A DNA stretch of 64,000 nucleotides. Origin: Tindallia sp. Lineage in GTDB: Bacteria > Bacillota > Clostridia > Peptostreptococcales > Tindalliaceae. Of this stretch, positions 54,459 through 63,380 are shown piece by piece (the stretch's first letter is position 1; each line of letters begins with the position of its first letter). The translations under genes and the position numbers were made by a program. Under the pieces are notes generated by a model. The model was not told the DNA's origin and did not search any database. It was given only the letters and a program-made list of their open reading frames with translations. Location: the NCBI GenBank assembly GCA_007134225.1, contig SLLE01000076.1, positions 62,001-126,000 on the forward strand, read 5' to 3'.

Positions 54459-57107
54459 TTACTGCTGAAGCTCTTCCATTCGTTTCTCCACATTCTTTAG
54501 CATTTCTTCAAATTTGATCTTCTTTTGTTTTTCTTCTTCCACCAGGTCAGCAGGCGCTTTCTCAACAAAACCTTTGTTTTTCAATTTTCCCTGAACCCGT
54601 TTAATCTCTCCCTGTAACTTCTGCTTTTCTTTGTCCAGGCGCTGTATCTCTTTCTCTATATCCACCAGTTCCTCCAATGGAATGAAAAGCTCAGCTCCAG
54701 CAAAAGAAATTGAAACAGCTTGTTCTGGAACCATCTCTTTTGTATTTGGAAATGATACCCCTGATACAGAGGCCAGACTCATTAAATAAGGCGTCCCTTT
54801 ATGGAGTGTATCTCTCAATTCCTTACGTGCATTCAACACCATTAATGCGGCTTTTTTAGATGCTGGCACATTCATATCCGCCCTAATATTTCGGATGCTT
54901 TTAATCACCTGAACCAATTGACCCATCTCTTCTTCTGCTTCGGGATTAATCCAATCCGTTTTTGTTTCCGGCCATGGTGCAACCATAATATTTCCTCGTT
55001 CACCAGGTAGATTTTGCCAGATTTCCTCTGTGATAAATGGCATAAACGGATGCAATAGCTTTAAAATATTTTGAAGCACTTCCATTAGCACTGCCTGCGC
55101 GGTATATCGTGCTCCTTCGTTATCACTGTATAGTCGAGTCTTACTCATTTCAATATACCAATCACAATATTCATTCCAGGTAAAGTCAAAAACTTTTTGC
55201 AATCCCAATCCAAGTTCAAATTTATCCAAGTTAGAGGTTATTTCCTGTTCTACACGCTGAAGTCTGGATAAAATCCACCGATCTTCAAAGGTCAGTTTAT
55301 GCTCTCCTTCGCTGAGAAGCGGCATGTCACCGTCCAGATTCATTAGCAAAAACCTGGTGGCGTTCCACAATTTGTTTGCAAAGTTTCGACTGGCTTCCAG
55401 TCTTTCATCATGGAACCGAAGATCGTTTCCTGGACTGTTTCCCTGAATCAGTATGAAGCGAAGTGCATCAGCACCATATTCATCGATTACCTGTAGCGGA
55501 TCCACGCCATTTCCTAATGATTTGCTCATCTTTCGCCCTTCGGCATCTCGAACCAATCCATGCACCAAAACATGCCTGAAAGGAACATCCTGACATGCTT
55601 CCAGACCACTAAAGGCCATCCGTACCACCCAGAAAAAAATAATATCATATCCTGTAACCAACACGCTGGTAGGATAAAAATAATCCAGTTCAGGTGTCTT
55701 ATCCGGCCATCCCAAGGTTGAAAATGGCCAAAGAGCCGAACTAAACCACGTGTCTAAAACATCCTCATCCTGAAAAATGTTACTCCCCTTACACTGAGAG
55801 CACGTTTCCGGTACTTCCCGAAGCACCATCATTTCACCGCAATCCTGGCAGTAATATGCCGGAATTCGATGACCCCACCATAGCTGTCTTGATATGCACC
55901 AATCCCGGATGTTTTCCAGCCAATGAAAGTATATTTTGCTGAACCTCTCTGGAACAAATTTTGTATCACCATTCTTCACAGCATCAATGGCCGGTTTTGC
56001 TAGCGGATCCATATGCAAAAACCATTGTTCGGAAGTAATTGGTTCGACGGCTGTATTGCATCGATAGCACTGACCGACATTATGCACCCTTTCTTTCACA
56101 GTAACAATCAGCCCAAGTTTTTCCAGATCGTCCACCATTTTTTTTCGCGCTTCGTATCGGTCCATCCCCTGATATGGTCCCCCATTTTCATTAATGCTGG
56201 CATTGTCGTTCATTACTCTTATTTGCGGCAGATCATGGCGAATCCCAACTTCAAAATCATTAGGGTCATGGGATGGTGTAATTTTAACAGCACCGGTACC
56301 AAATTCCGAATCCACATATTCATCAGCAATGATTGGTATTTCGCGATTCAATAATGGCAATATGACGGTTTTACCAATTAAATGCTTATACCGTTCGTCT
56401 TCCGGATGAACAGCAACAGCAGTGTCTCCTAAGATCGTTTCCGGTCTGGTGGTAGCAATTTCGATGTAAAGATCTTCATCTTTGATCGGGTAGTTAACAT
56501 GCCAAAATTTTCCATCTTTTTCCTCATGTTCCACTTCAATATCAGAAAGTGATGTTTTGCAGTCAGGACACCAATTGATGATTCGATTGCCGCGATAGAT
56601 CAAGTCTTTTTCGTATAATCGTACAAAAAATTCCTTGACCGCTTTGTTACAGCCATCATCCATCGTGAAGCGTTCCCGGGACCAGTCACAGGAATTACCA
56701 AGCTGCTTCATCTGATCTACTATTCTTCGTCCATAATTGTCTCGCCAAGCCCAAGCTTCCTTCAAAAACTTATCCCGGCCAATTTCTTTTTTACTGAGGC
56801 CTTGTTCCTGCCTGATTTTATCCACAACTTTTACTTCTGTAGCAATACTGGCGTGATCGGTGCCGGGAAGCCACAGGGTTTCAAATCCTCGCATTCTTTT
56901 AAACCTGGCAAGAATATCTTGCAGTGTCTGATCAAGTGCATGCCCCAGGTGCAACTGACCGGTAATGTTCGGTGGCGGCAGAACAATGCAAAATGGTTCT
57001 TTTTCGGAATTCGGATCTGCTTTAAACAAGTCCTTATCCATCCAGTCCTGGTAAACTTTTTTCTCAAAGGTTTTTGGATCATAATTTTTTTTTAATGTTG
57101 TCTCCAT
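54459..57107 (-). CDS. valS: Valyl-tRNA synthetase
   Basis: A class I synthetase that charges tRNA-Val and edits threonine. HIGH-type motif GQLHLGHAL near residue 50, the editing domain (residues 200-340), KMSKSLGNG near 525, and the C-terminal coiled coil typical of ValRS (last 65 residues). Length is 882 residues from the ATG at 57107, with GGGAGG eight bases upstream; the TTG one codon earlier is less likely. Expression is under a valine T-box. Confidence 0.97.
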   Translation of the reverse strand: METTLKKNYDPKTFEKKVYQDWMDKDLFKADPNSEKEPFCIVLPPPNITGQLHLGHALDQTLQDILARFKRMRGFETLWLPGTDHASIATEVKVVDKIRQEQGLSKKEIGRDKFLKEAWAWRDNYGRRIVDQMKQLGNSCDWSRERFTMDDGCNKAVKEFFVRLYEKDLIYRGNRIINWCPDCKTSLSDIEVEHEEKDGKFWHVNYPIKDEDLYIEIATTRPETILGDTAVAVHPEDERYKHLIGKTVILPLLNREIPIIADEYVDSEFGTGAVKITPSHDPNDFEVGIRHDLPQIRVMNDNASINENGGPYQGMDRYEARKKMVDDLEKLGLIVTVKERVHNVGQCYRCNTAVEPITSEQWFLHMDPLAKPAIDAVKNGDTKFVPERFSKIYFHWLENIRDWCISRQLWWGHRIPAYYCQDCGEMMVLREVPETCSQCKGSNIFQDEDVLDTWFSSALWPFSTLGWPDKTPELDYFYPTSVLVTGYDIIFFWVVRMAFSGLEACQDVPFRHVLVHGLVRDAEGRKMSKSLGNGVDPLQVIDEYGADALRFILIQGNSPGNDLRFHDERLEASRNFANKLWNATRFLLMNLDGDMPLLSEGEHKLTFEDRWILSRLQRVEQEITSNLDKFELGLGLQKVFDFTWNEYCDWYIEMSKTRLYSDNEGARYTAQAVLMEVLQNILKLLHPFMPFITEEIWQNLPGERGNIMVAPWPETKTDWINPEAEEEMGQLVQVIKSIRNIRADMNVPASKKAALMVLNARKELRDTLHKGTPYLMSLASVSGVSFPNTKEMVPEQAVSISFAGAELFIPLEELVDIEKEIQRLDKEKQKLQGEIKRVQGKLKNKGFVEKAPADLVEEEKQKKIKFEEMLKNVEKRMEELQQ

Positions 57108-57140
57108 CAATTCAACCTCCCAGATCTATTAATATCAAAA

Positions 57141-57421
57141 ACAAAAAAGCCTTTTCATCCTTATATCGATAAGGACGAAAAGACTTCGCGGTACCACCCT
57201 ATTTCCTCACTCTCATCTAAGTAAGCGCGAGGCTCTCTAGAGGAATATAACGGTTCCCATTCCGTCTGAACGTACACACTCTAATCGCTTCCGCTCAGAT
57301 GCTCTGAAGCTACTTCGACAACCAGTCATCCTAAAACCTCTCAGCCATGGGTTTTATTCTCTGTAGGTTCTTTTGTTGCCTACTCTTCTTCTTCATCGCT
57401 ACCATCTTTCTTTATTTAATT
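57141..57421 (-). ncRNA. T-box leader of valS, specifier GTA (Val)
   Basis: The T-box GGGTGGTACCGCG is at 57199-57187. The specifier GTA is at 57313-57311 in the context GTA-G-CTTC-AGAG. The terminator stem (CTTTTCGTCCTTAT with ATAAGGATGAAAAG) and six T residues end the leader before valS. Confidence 0.92.
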
Positions 57422-57427
57422 GCCCTC

Positions 57428-57455
57428 ATTATATCTTTTTGGTTTTTTTTGTCAA
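57428..57455 (-). promoter_or_regulatory. Promoter of the valS T-box transcript
   Basis: TTGACA (57455-57450), a 16-bp A-rich spacer and a perfect TATAAT (57433-57428). Confidence 0.88.
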
Positions 57456-57478
57456 GGTCATTCCTTCATCAATTCCGA

Positions 57479-58438
57479 TTAGTATCCTTTATTCAGATCC
57501 ACCAGATTGATCATATTTCCCGTTCCACCCTGATAAACCCTTAAATTATTTTGCAGAATGGGCATGAATTTATCCATGTATTTTACGGATTCTCCACACA
57601 TATGCGGCGTAATCACTACATTATTCATTTTCCACAAAGGACTGTCTTCCGGCAGAGGCTCTTGCTCAAAAACATCCGACACCAGTCCTCTCAATTCTCC
57701 ATTTTGCAGTGCTTCAATCATATCCTTCTCATCAACGGTTCCACCTCTTCCCATGTTGATGAGGCAGGCCTCTTTTTTCATGATCGAAAACAAAAACTTG
57801 TTGATTATTTTACGGGTTTTATGCGTTTCCGGCAATAAATTGATGATGTAATCACTTTCTTCAAAAACCATCTTTATGTCTTCGATACCAGCCACTTTAT
57901 CAACATAAGGAGTTTTAGCAGGATTATTTTTGATTCCTATGACGCGCATTCCCATTAAAGAAGCTTTTTTTGCCACTTCCTGACCGATACTTCCCAGTCC
58001 GAGAATTCCAACTGTCGCACCAAATATTTCATCTTGCGGTACTTTTCTGGACCAGGTATGGTGAAATTTATTGTTCATCATTAAATGAATGTTTCTAGCT
58101 AGCATGATCATGCTGGCAATGGCGTATTCTGCCATATGAATCCGATGTACGCCTTTTCCATTCGTAATAATAACCCCTTTTTCATGCAGTTCTTTCAATG
58201 GGAACGCGTCAACTCCGACACTCAAGGCCTGAAGCCATTTTAATTTTTTACCTTTTTGGATAACCGAGGCTTCACAGGGAAAGGTTACAACAACGTCTGC
58301 ATCTTCAATTACCTCTTTCAGTTGTTCTGATTTGTTGACAAACACAATTTTCTTAAACTGATCCGGATCAATCAACTCTTTAATCTCTTTTTCTGAATAC
58401 GGCAGATAGGCGGGTATATTAAAAACAATTTTGCTCAC
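57479..58438 (-). CDS. D-isomer-specific 2-hydroxyacid dehydrogenase family protein
   Basis: An NAD(P)-dependent oxidoreductase of 319 residues. The Rossmann motif is GILGLGSIGQEVA near residue 142. The catalytic trio is the Arg in NMGRGG (near 230), the Glu in FEQEPLPEDSPLW (near 260) and the His in ITPHMCGES (near 280). AAAGGAG lies seven bases before a GTG at 58438, preferred over the ATG at 58480. The substrate is not determined; it follows the YbaK gene by 13 bp. Confidence 0.9.
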   Translation of the reverse strand: MSKIVFNIPAYLPYSEKEIKELIDPDQFKKIVFVNKSEQLKEVIEDADVVVTFPCEASVIQKGKKLKWLQALSVGVDAFPLKELHEKGVIITNGKGVHRIHMAEYAIASMIMLARNIHLMMNNKFHHTWSRKVPQDEIFGATVGILGLGSIGQEVAKKASLMGMRVIGIKNNPAKTPYVDKVAGIEDIKMVFEESDYIINLLPETHKTRKIINKFLFSIMKKEACLINMGRGGTVDEKDMIEALQNGELRGLVSDVFEQEPLPEDSPLWKMNNVVITPHMCGESVKYMDKFMPILQNNLRVYQGGTGNMINLVDLNKGY

Positions 58439-58451
58439 ATTCGGACTCCTT

Positions 58452-58925
58452 TCAACACTTGCATACGTCGACCACTTCACCGTCCGTCACTTCCAGCAGC
58501 TGTTCTATGGTTACCGGCACAGCTGTATTGGCTGTTCCGGCAGCAGCGTAGACAACATCAAACCGTTCCATGCTGGTATCTAAAAGAACACGAACATTTT
58601 TTAACCCGAAAGGACAAACCCCGCCCGGCGGAAATCCCGTTACATCAATACACTCCTCCGCTGAAGCCATTTTAGGTTTTTTTCCCAACAGTTTTTTTAT
58701 TTTGCTGCTGTTGACTTTTGCATCGCCGCTTGTAACCACCAGCACCGGTTCGTCGTCGGCAAGAAATAAAATGGATTTAGCTATTTGTCCGACGGTTACA
58801 CCAAGTTGATCTGCTGCCATTTGTGCTGTTTTGGTCGTTCCAAAATCAAATACAATCACTTTGGTGTTGATTGACAGCGACTCTATATAGTCAATCATAC
58901 TCTCCAATCGTTCCTTTTCCGTCAT
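58452..58925 (-). CDS. YbaK/EbsC-family aminoacyl-tRNA deacylase
   Basis: A free-standing editing domain that clears mischarged tRNA (Cys-tRNA-Pro or a related species). The 157 residues contain the conserved lysine region GQIAKSILFLAD near residue 47 and the signature GFPPGGVCPFG near 95. GGGAGG lies about nine bases before the ATG at 58925. It lies between nrdG and the dehydrogenase gene. The precise tRNA substrate cannot be assigned. Confidence 0.9.
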   Translation of the reverse strand: MTEKERLESMIDYIESLSINTKVIVFDFGTTKTAQMAADQLGVTVGQIAKSILFLADDEPVLVVTSGDAKVNSSKIKKLLGKKPKMASAEECIDVTGFPPGGVCPFGLKNVRVLLDTSMERFDVVYAAAGTANTAVPVTIEQLLEVTDGEVVDVCKC

Positions 58926-58953
58926 TAATCTATCCCTCCCATTATAGCATTTT

Positions 58954-59640
58954 TTACAAGCGAACAATGACTTCATTAAACCAAGGCTTAATTTCGTTTT
59001 GTATGGAAATCAGTTCTTCTTTTGTATACGGAGTTAACTGATGCTTTCCAGCCAATACGTTTTGCCCATCCCTAAAGTTCTGTATCACAAATTTCTTTGC
59101 ACCTTTAATCCAGTAAGCAATTTTGATCAGATCATCTTTGTCCAGCAATTCGTGACAAACCGTTGTTCTAAACTCATATTCGCGAATATTCTCCACGATC
59201 AGATCAATGCTCTTTTGAATTGCCGCTAAATCCACTTCCACTCCTGTAACCTGATGATATTTTTCCAATGGAGCCTTCACGTCCATCGCAACATAATCAA
59301 GGAGCCCGTGTTCAATCATTTCTTTTAGGGCATCTGGATTAGATCCATTGGTATCCAGCTTTATTTTATATCCCATCGAACGAATTTTAGTGGTCAAGGA
59401 CAACAAGTTATCCGATAACAGGCTTTCTCCACCAGATAAAACAACGGCATCAATCAGATGTGATCTTCTCGATAATTCTTTCAAAATTTCTTCTTCATTG
59501 AGTGCTTCGCCATCAAAAGAAATAAGTTCCGCATTATGACAATATGGGCATTTAAAGTTACATCCTTTGAAAAAAAGCACCGTGGACAATCCGTTAGGAT
59601 AATCAATCAGCGATGTTTTTTGAATCCCTCCAATTGGCAT
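58954..59640 (-). CDS. nrdG: Anaerobic ribonucleotide reductase activating protein
   Basis: A radical SAM enzyme that installs the glycyl radical on NrdD. The cluster motif CNFKCPYC lies near residue 27, after LIDYPNGLSTVLFFKG; the SAM-binding VVLSGGESLL lies near 70. Length is 228 residues from the ATG at 59640, with GGAGTG upstream. The TIM-barrel type with a YPG-like start is often named NrdG2. It is separated from nrdD by a carrier gene. Confidence 0.9.
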   Translation of the reverse strand: MPIGGIQKTSLIDYPNGLSTVLFFKGCNFKCPYCHNAELISFDGEALNEEEILKELSRRSHLIDAVVLSGGESLLSDNLLSLTTKIRSMGYKIKLDTNGSNPDALKEMIEHGLLDYVAMDVKAPLEKYHQVTGVEVDLAAIQKSIDLIVENIREYEFRTTVCHELLDKDDLIKIAYWIKGAKKFVIQNFRDGQNVLAGKHQLTPYTKEELISIQNEIKPWFNEVIVRL

Positions 59641-59678
59641 TTTATCCACTCCATTCAAATCTTTTGTTGTTTACTTAA

Positions 59679-60626
59679 TTATATTATTCCTGCACTTCGA
59701 AAAGCAAACACAAAAAGTGTCATGGTTAAAACTGATAAAAGCGTGCTGATCATGATAATGTTTGAAGCCAAGTCCTGATCTGCATCCATCGCTGCAGCCA
59801 TGATAAAGGATACTGTTGCCGTCGGTACTCCGGTTAACACATAGATCAGAATAATGTCTTCACTGGAATAACCTATCGACACTGCAGAAACAACAGCAAA
59901 CAATGGCAGTATAATCAGTTTTATGCTGCTGGCTAAAAGTGCTGGTATTAAGTTCACGTCAATATGCCCAAAATTAAAAGAAGCGCCAATGGCGATTAAC
60001 GCCAGCGGTGTTGCAACTGAAGCAAAGTAATTCATTGTTCTGGCAATCACTAAAGGAATTTCCACCGGCAATAATGAAACGAGAATCCCTGCTGTAATGG
60101 CAAAAATGAGCGGATTTTTTCCTATATCTTTCAACGTATTGGCCAGGCTGATGCGCTTGCTCTTGTCTTTTCCGGCATAAGTAAGGATAATAACTGACAA
60201 TATATTATAAAGCGGCACAATAATAGCCACCGCTAAAGGTCCCTTTAGCGCTATTCTGCCAAGAATATTTTCCATCAATGAGAATCCAATATACAAAAAA
60301 TTACCCCTGAATGCCCCTTGAGCAAAGGCCCCCACCTGATGTGGATTCCGAATGAGAAGATTTCCTGTCACCCACGAAAAAACCGCACCACCAATGGTCA
60401 CAATGCCGACAAAAATAATGAATCCAATGTCAAAATATTCCTGCACTGAAGTCATGGAAGTATCATAAAAAAGTTTTACTGGTAACGCTACATAAAACAC
60501 CATGAAATTTGCCTGTTTGATAAAGTGGCTGTCAATCAGTTGCTTGTATTTCATTAAGTAACCAGCACACATAACCAGAAAAATTGGCAAAGCTGTCGCC
60601 AGACTGAATAACAAGTTTTCCACCAT
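59679..60626 (-). CDS. AEC-family carrier (auxin efflux/malate permease type)
   Basis: A secondary transporter with about ten membrane segments in 315 residues. The N-terminal half begins ENLLFSLATALPIFLVMCAG and the C-terminal half contains PTATVSFIMAAAMD, both typical of the AEC family. Substrates of bacterial members include malate and other carboxylates; none can be assigned here. GGAAG precedes the ATG at 60626 by seven bases. The stop lies 38 bp before nrdG. Confidence 0.85.
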   Translation of the reverse strand: MVENLLFSLATALPIFLVMCAGYLMKYKQLIDSHFIKQANFMVFYVALPVKLFYDTSMTSVQEYFDIGFIIFVGIVTIGGAVFSWVTGNLLIRNPHQVGAFAQGAFRGNFLYIGFSLMENILGRIALKGPLAVAIIVPLYNILSVIILTYAGKDKSKRISLANTLKDIGKNPLIFAITAGILVSLLPVEIPLVIARTMNYFASVATPLALIAIGASFNFGHIDVNLIPALLASSIKLIILPLFAVVSAVSIGYSSEDIILIYVLTGVPTATVSFIMAAAMDADQDLASNIIMISTLLSVLTMTLFVFAFRSAGII

Positions 60627-60718
60627 GAGCTGTCTTCCTTTACTGTATGTAATGGTCATATTCTATCACAAAGAACACTTTTTTTTAAGCATACTCATTA
60701 TTTTGAATGTGAAATGAC

Positions 60719-60755
60719 AAAGGCCTCCCTGCTCTTTAAAAAGCGAGGGAGGCTT
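60719..60755 (-). terminator. Hairpin downstream of nrdD
   Basis: AAGCCTCCCT pairs with AGGGAGGCCTT, with GCTTTTTAAAGAGC inside forming more pairs. It lies about 200 bp after nrdD, beyond the tandem repeats, and is followed by only three T residues. Confidence 0.6.
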
Positions 60756-60835
60756 TGCGAGTCTCTTCAGAGGTCAGGGGTTAGCCTGAGCCCGAAGGGT
60801 GAAAAGTAAATTCTAAACCTTAAAGACTTATCCAC

Positions 60836-60907
60836 ACCCTGAAGGATGCAGGCAACCTAAAGGGTGCAGGCAACCTAAAGGGTGCAGGCAACCTAAAGGG
60901 TGCAGGC
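60836..60907. repeat. 18-bp tandem repeat, three exact units and one diverged
   Basis: AACCTAAAGGGTGCAGGC is repeated without gaps at 60854-60871, 60872-60889 and 60890-60907, preceded by a diverged unit (ACCCTGAAGGATGCAGGC) at 60836-60853. It is non-coding and lies just after nrdD. Confidence 0.95.
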
Positions 60908-60953
60908 AGGAAAAATGCGCATGCTATTTACTTTTCCAATAGAAACCTGTTTG

Positions 60954-63092
60954 TTATGAAGCGTTTATATTTTCGTTTCCAACTTTATTGTTTGTTTCCG
61001 ACTTTAATGATAATTCACACTCAAACTCCAGTCTGTCTTTAAACTCTTCTTTTTTTCCTTTATTCCATGACTGCACCGGCCGGTGGAATCCGACAACCCG
61101 AGTCCAAACTTCTGTGTCTTCGCCACACACAGGGCACTCAAAATGCTCTCCCTTGATGTAACCATGCTGATGACAAATACTATAAGTCGGTGTAATCGTC
61201 ATATAAGGCATATGGGAATTTTCAAAACTCCTTTTCAACAGGAGCTTTGTCGTTTCCACATCCTGAATCTCTTCGCCTATAAATCCATGAAAAACTGTTC
61301 CTCCAGTATACTGGGTTTGTAGCTTTTCCTGCGCCTCAATTGCTTCAAAAATATCCTTTGTATGTCCCACGGGCAGCTGTGTTGAATTTGTATAATAAGG
61401 TTCTTCGCTTCCCTGAGATATGATTCTGGGGTACATGGCTTTGTCAATTCTGGCAAACCGATAGGAGGTTCCCTCTGCAGGTGATGCTTCCAGATTCCAA
61501 AGACTTCCCGTCTCTTCCTGAAATATTCGAATGACCCGATTCATAAATTCCATTATTTCCACTGCAAACTCCAGCCCATCTTCCGTAGTAATGTCCTCCC
61601 CCAGCAAATTCAGGCATGCTTCATTCATCCCATTAAGGCCAACCGTCGAAAAGTGATTTTTAAAGTATTCACCTGTAGAGTCTTTAACGCTCTGCAAATA
61701 AAAACGTGAATATGGATACAGTCCGGCTTCCATATAGTTTTCCAGGACAATTCTTTTCTCTTCACAGATTTCCTTCGCCAGCTCCATCAGCTTTCGGACC
61801 TGCCGCTTAAAATCTTCCATATTTTCTGATGTATGACCAATTCTTGCCATGTTCAGGGTTACCACATTAATAGAACCCGTCATTGGATTGGCTCCGAACA
61901 ACCCACCACCTCTTTTGCGTAATTCCCGGTTATCCAAACGCAGTCGGCAGCACATGCTTCGAATATCTTCCGGCGCCATATCTGAATTAAGGAAATTGGC
62001 GAAGTAGGGTGTCCCGAATTTTCCGGTCATTTCCATAATGGCATCGGCGGTTTCTGAATCCCAGGGAAAATCAGGTGTTATATTAATAGTTGGAATCGGA
62101 AAACTGAATGCCCTCTGGGCTCCGTCCCCTTCCATCATCACTTCACAAAAAGCTTTGTTAAATATATCCATTTCTTTTTGAAATTCGCCATATGTTTTAT
62201 CAACGGTCTTACCGCCAATAATTGCCGGCTGATTCTTTAGCAACGGGTGAGGAGCGATATCTAACGTAATATTCGTGAATGGTGTTTGAAAGCCAACCCG
62301 AGTTGGGATATTTAAATTGAATACAAATCGCTGCAACGCTTTTTTCACTTGATTCATCGTTAACCCATCATAATAAATAAACGGAGCCAGGTATGTATCA
62401 ATGCTGGAAACTGCCTGTGCACCAGCTGACTCTCCCTGTAGCGTGTACAGTAAGTTCACTAATTGTCCCAAAGCCGTTTCAAGGTGTTTTGGCGGCTTTG
62501 ATTCCACTTTGCCTTTAGCTCCTTTAAATCCTCTTTTCAGGAAATCTTCCATATCCCATCCACAGCAGTATGGCGCCAACAAACCCAAATCGTGAATATG
62601 CAAATCTCCTCTTATATGAGCATCTCTCAATTCCTTGCGATAAATTTTATTAAGCCAGTATTTCGAACTGATTGATTCTACAATATGATTGTTCAATCCT
62701 TGAAGCGAAAAACCCATGTTTGCATTCTCATTGACACGCCAATCATCCAGGCTCACATATTCTTCCACCATTTCTTCTGCATCCATGAATAAATTCTTTA
62801 CTTCGCGGATCTCTTCTCTTTTTTTACGATATAAAATAAACGCCTTCGCTGTCTTGGCATGGCCTTCTTCTATAAGCACTTTCTCCACCAGATCCTGAAT
62901 ATCTTCCACGGATGGTATGCTTGCCCGATAGGTTTCATTTACGATATCCACTACTTTTTTCGCCAGCACTCCAGCTCGAATTTCATCGTCTCCACCTACT
63001 GATTTCACCGCAGCAAAAATAGCATCTTTTATCTTTGTCATTTGAAAATCGACAATTTCACCGTTTCGTTTTTGTATTCTCGTAATAGCCAA
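60954..63092 (-). CDS. nrdD: Anaerobic ribonucleoside-triphosphate reductase
   Basis: The oxygen-sensitive class III enzyme that makes deoxynucleotides. An ATP-cone (ITRIQKRNGEIVDF, residues 3-95) is followed by the ten-stranded barrel. A C-terminal zinc site (CHQHGY and CPVCG) precedes the glycyl-radical region RVVGFHRP near residue 672. Length is 712 residues. It starts at a TTG (63092) with AAAGGGGG upstream. Two NrdR-type boxes lie in its promoter. The activase gene nrdG is downstream beyond a carrier gene. Confidence 0.96.
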   Translation of the reverse strand: MAITRIQKRNGEIVDFQMTKIKDAIFAAVKSVGGDDEIRAGVLAKKVVDIVNETYRASIPSVEDIQDLVEKVLIEEGHAKTAKAFILYRKKREEIREVKNLFMDAEEMVEEYVSLDDWRVNENANMGFSLQGLNNHIVESISSKYWLNKIYRKELRDAHIRGDLHIHDLGLLAPYCCGWDMEDFLKRGFKGAKGKVESKPPKHLETALGQLVNLLYTLQGESAGAQAVSSIDTYLAPFIYYDGLTMNQVKKALQRFVFNLNIPTRVGFQTPFTNITLDIAPHPLLKNQPAIIGGKTVDKTYGEFQKEMDIFNKAFCEVMMEGDGAQRAFSFPIPTINITPDFPWDSETADAIMEMTGKFGTPYFANFLNSDMAPEDIRSMCCRLRLDNRELRKRGGGLFGANPMTGSINVVTLNMARIGHTSENMEDFKRQVRKLMELAKEICEEKRIVLENYMEAGLYPYSRFYLQSVKDSTGEYFKNHFSTVGLNGMNEACLNLLGEDITTEDGLEFAVEIMEFMNRVIRIFQEETGSLWNLEASPAEGTSYRFARIDKAMYPRIISQGSEEPYYTNSTQLPVGHTKDIFEAIEAQEKLQTQYTGGTVFHGFIGEEIQDVETTKLLLKRSFENSHMPYMTITPTYSICHQHGYIKGEHFECPVCGEDTEVWTRVVGFHRPVQSWNKGKKEEFKDRLEFECELSLKSETNNKVGNENINAS

Positions 63093-63102
63093 TCCATAGC
63101 GC

Positions 63103-63149
63103 CCCCTTTATTTAGTGTAAACCTCATTGCTCAATACTATATATGGTAT
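63103..63149 (-). promoter_or_regulatory. Two NrdR boxes upstream of nrdD
   Basis: ATACCATATATAGTAT (63149-63134) and ACACTAAATAAAGGGG (63118-63103) fit the NrdR pattern acaCwAtATaTwGtgt, the first better than the second. Their starts are 31 bp apart, the three-turn spacing known for NrdR tandem sites. The second overlaps the nrdD ribosome binding region. Confidence 0.75.
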
Positions 63150-63324
63150 ACTCTAGCGGATGCTCTCCTATTTTCAAAACGCGATATTCGGGCAAATTTT
63201 TAATTTTTCACAGCTCATTCTTTGTTTTTCATCCTCTATCATGTGTTTAACTCCATTTGCTTATCTTCCATTAATTTGCTTGTTGACATATTCAATCGAA
63301 ATAGTACCCGTTGAAATCACTGAA

Positions 63325-63366
63325 TGACAAGAGCCCTTATCAAATCGAGACCAAGGGCTCATTTTA
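63325..63366. terminator. Hairpin after the ABC-F gene
   Basis: GAGCCCTT pairs with AAGGGCTC around 14 bases. Short T-rich stretches flank it, clearest on the plus strand. It lies 15 bp after the ABC-F stop. Confidence 0.6.
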
Positions 63367-63380
63367 TTAAAATGTTGCTT

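Noticed and set aside
63290..63320. TTGACA on the plus strand at about 63285-63290 as a promoter
   Set aside because: No acceptable -10 at 16-18 bp and no plus-strand gene follows.
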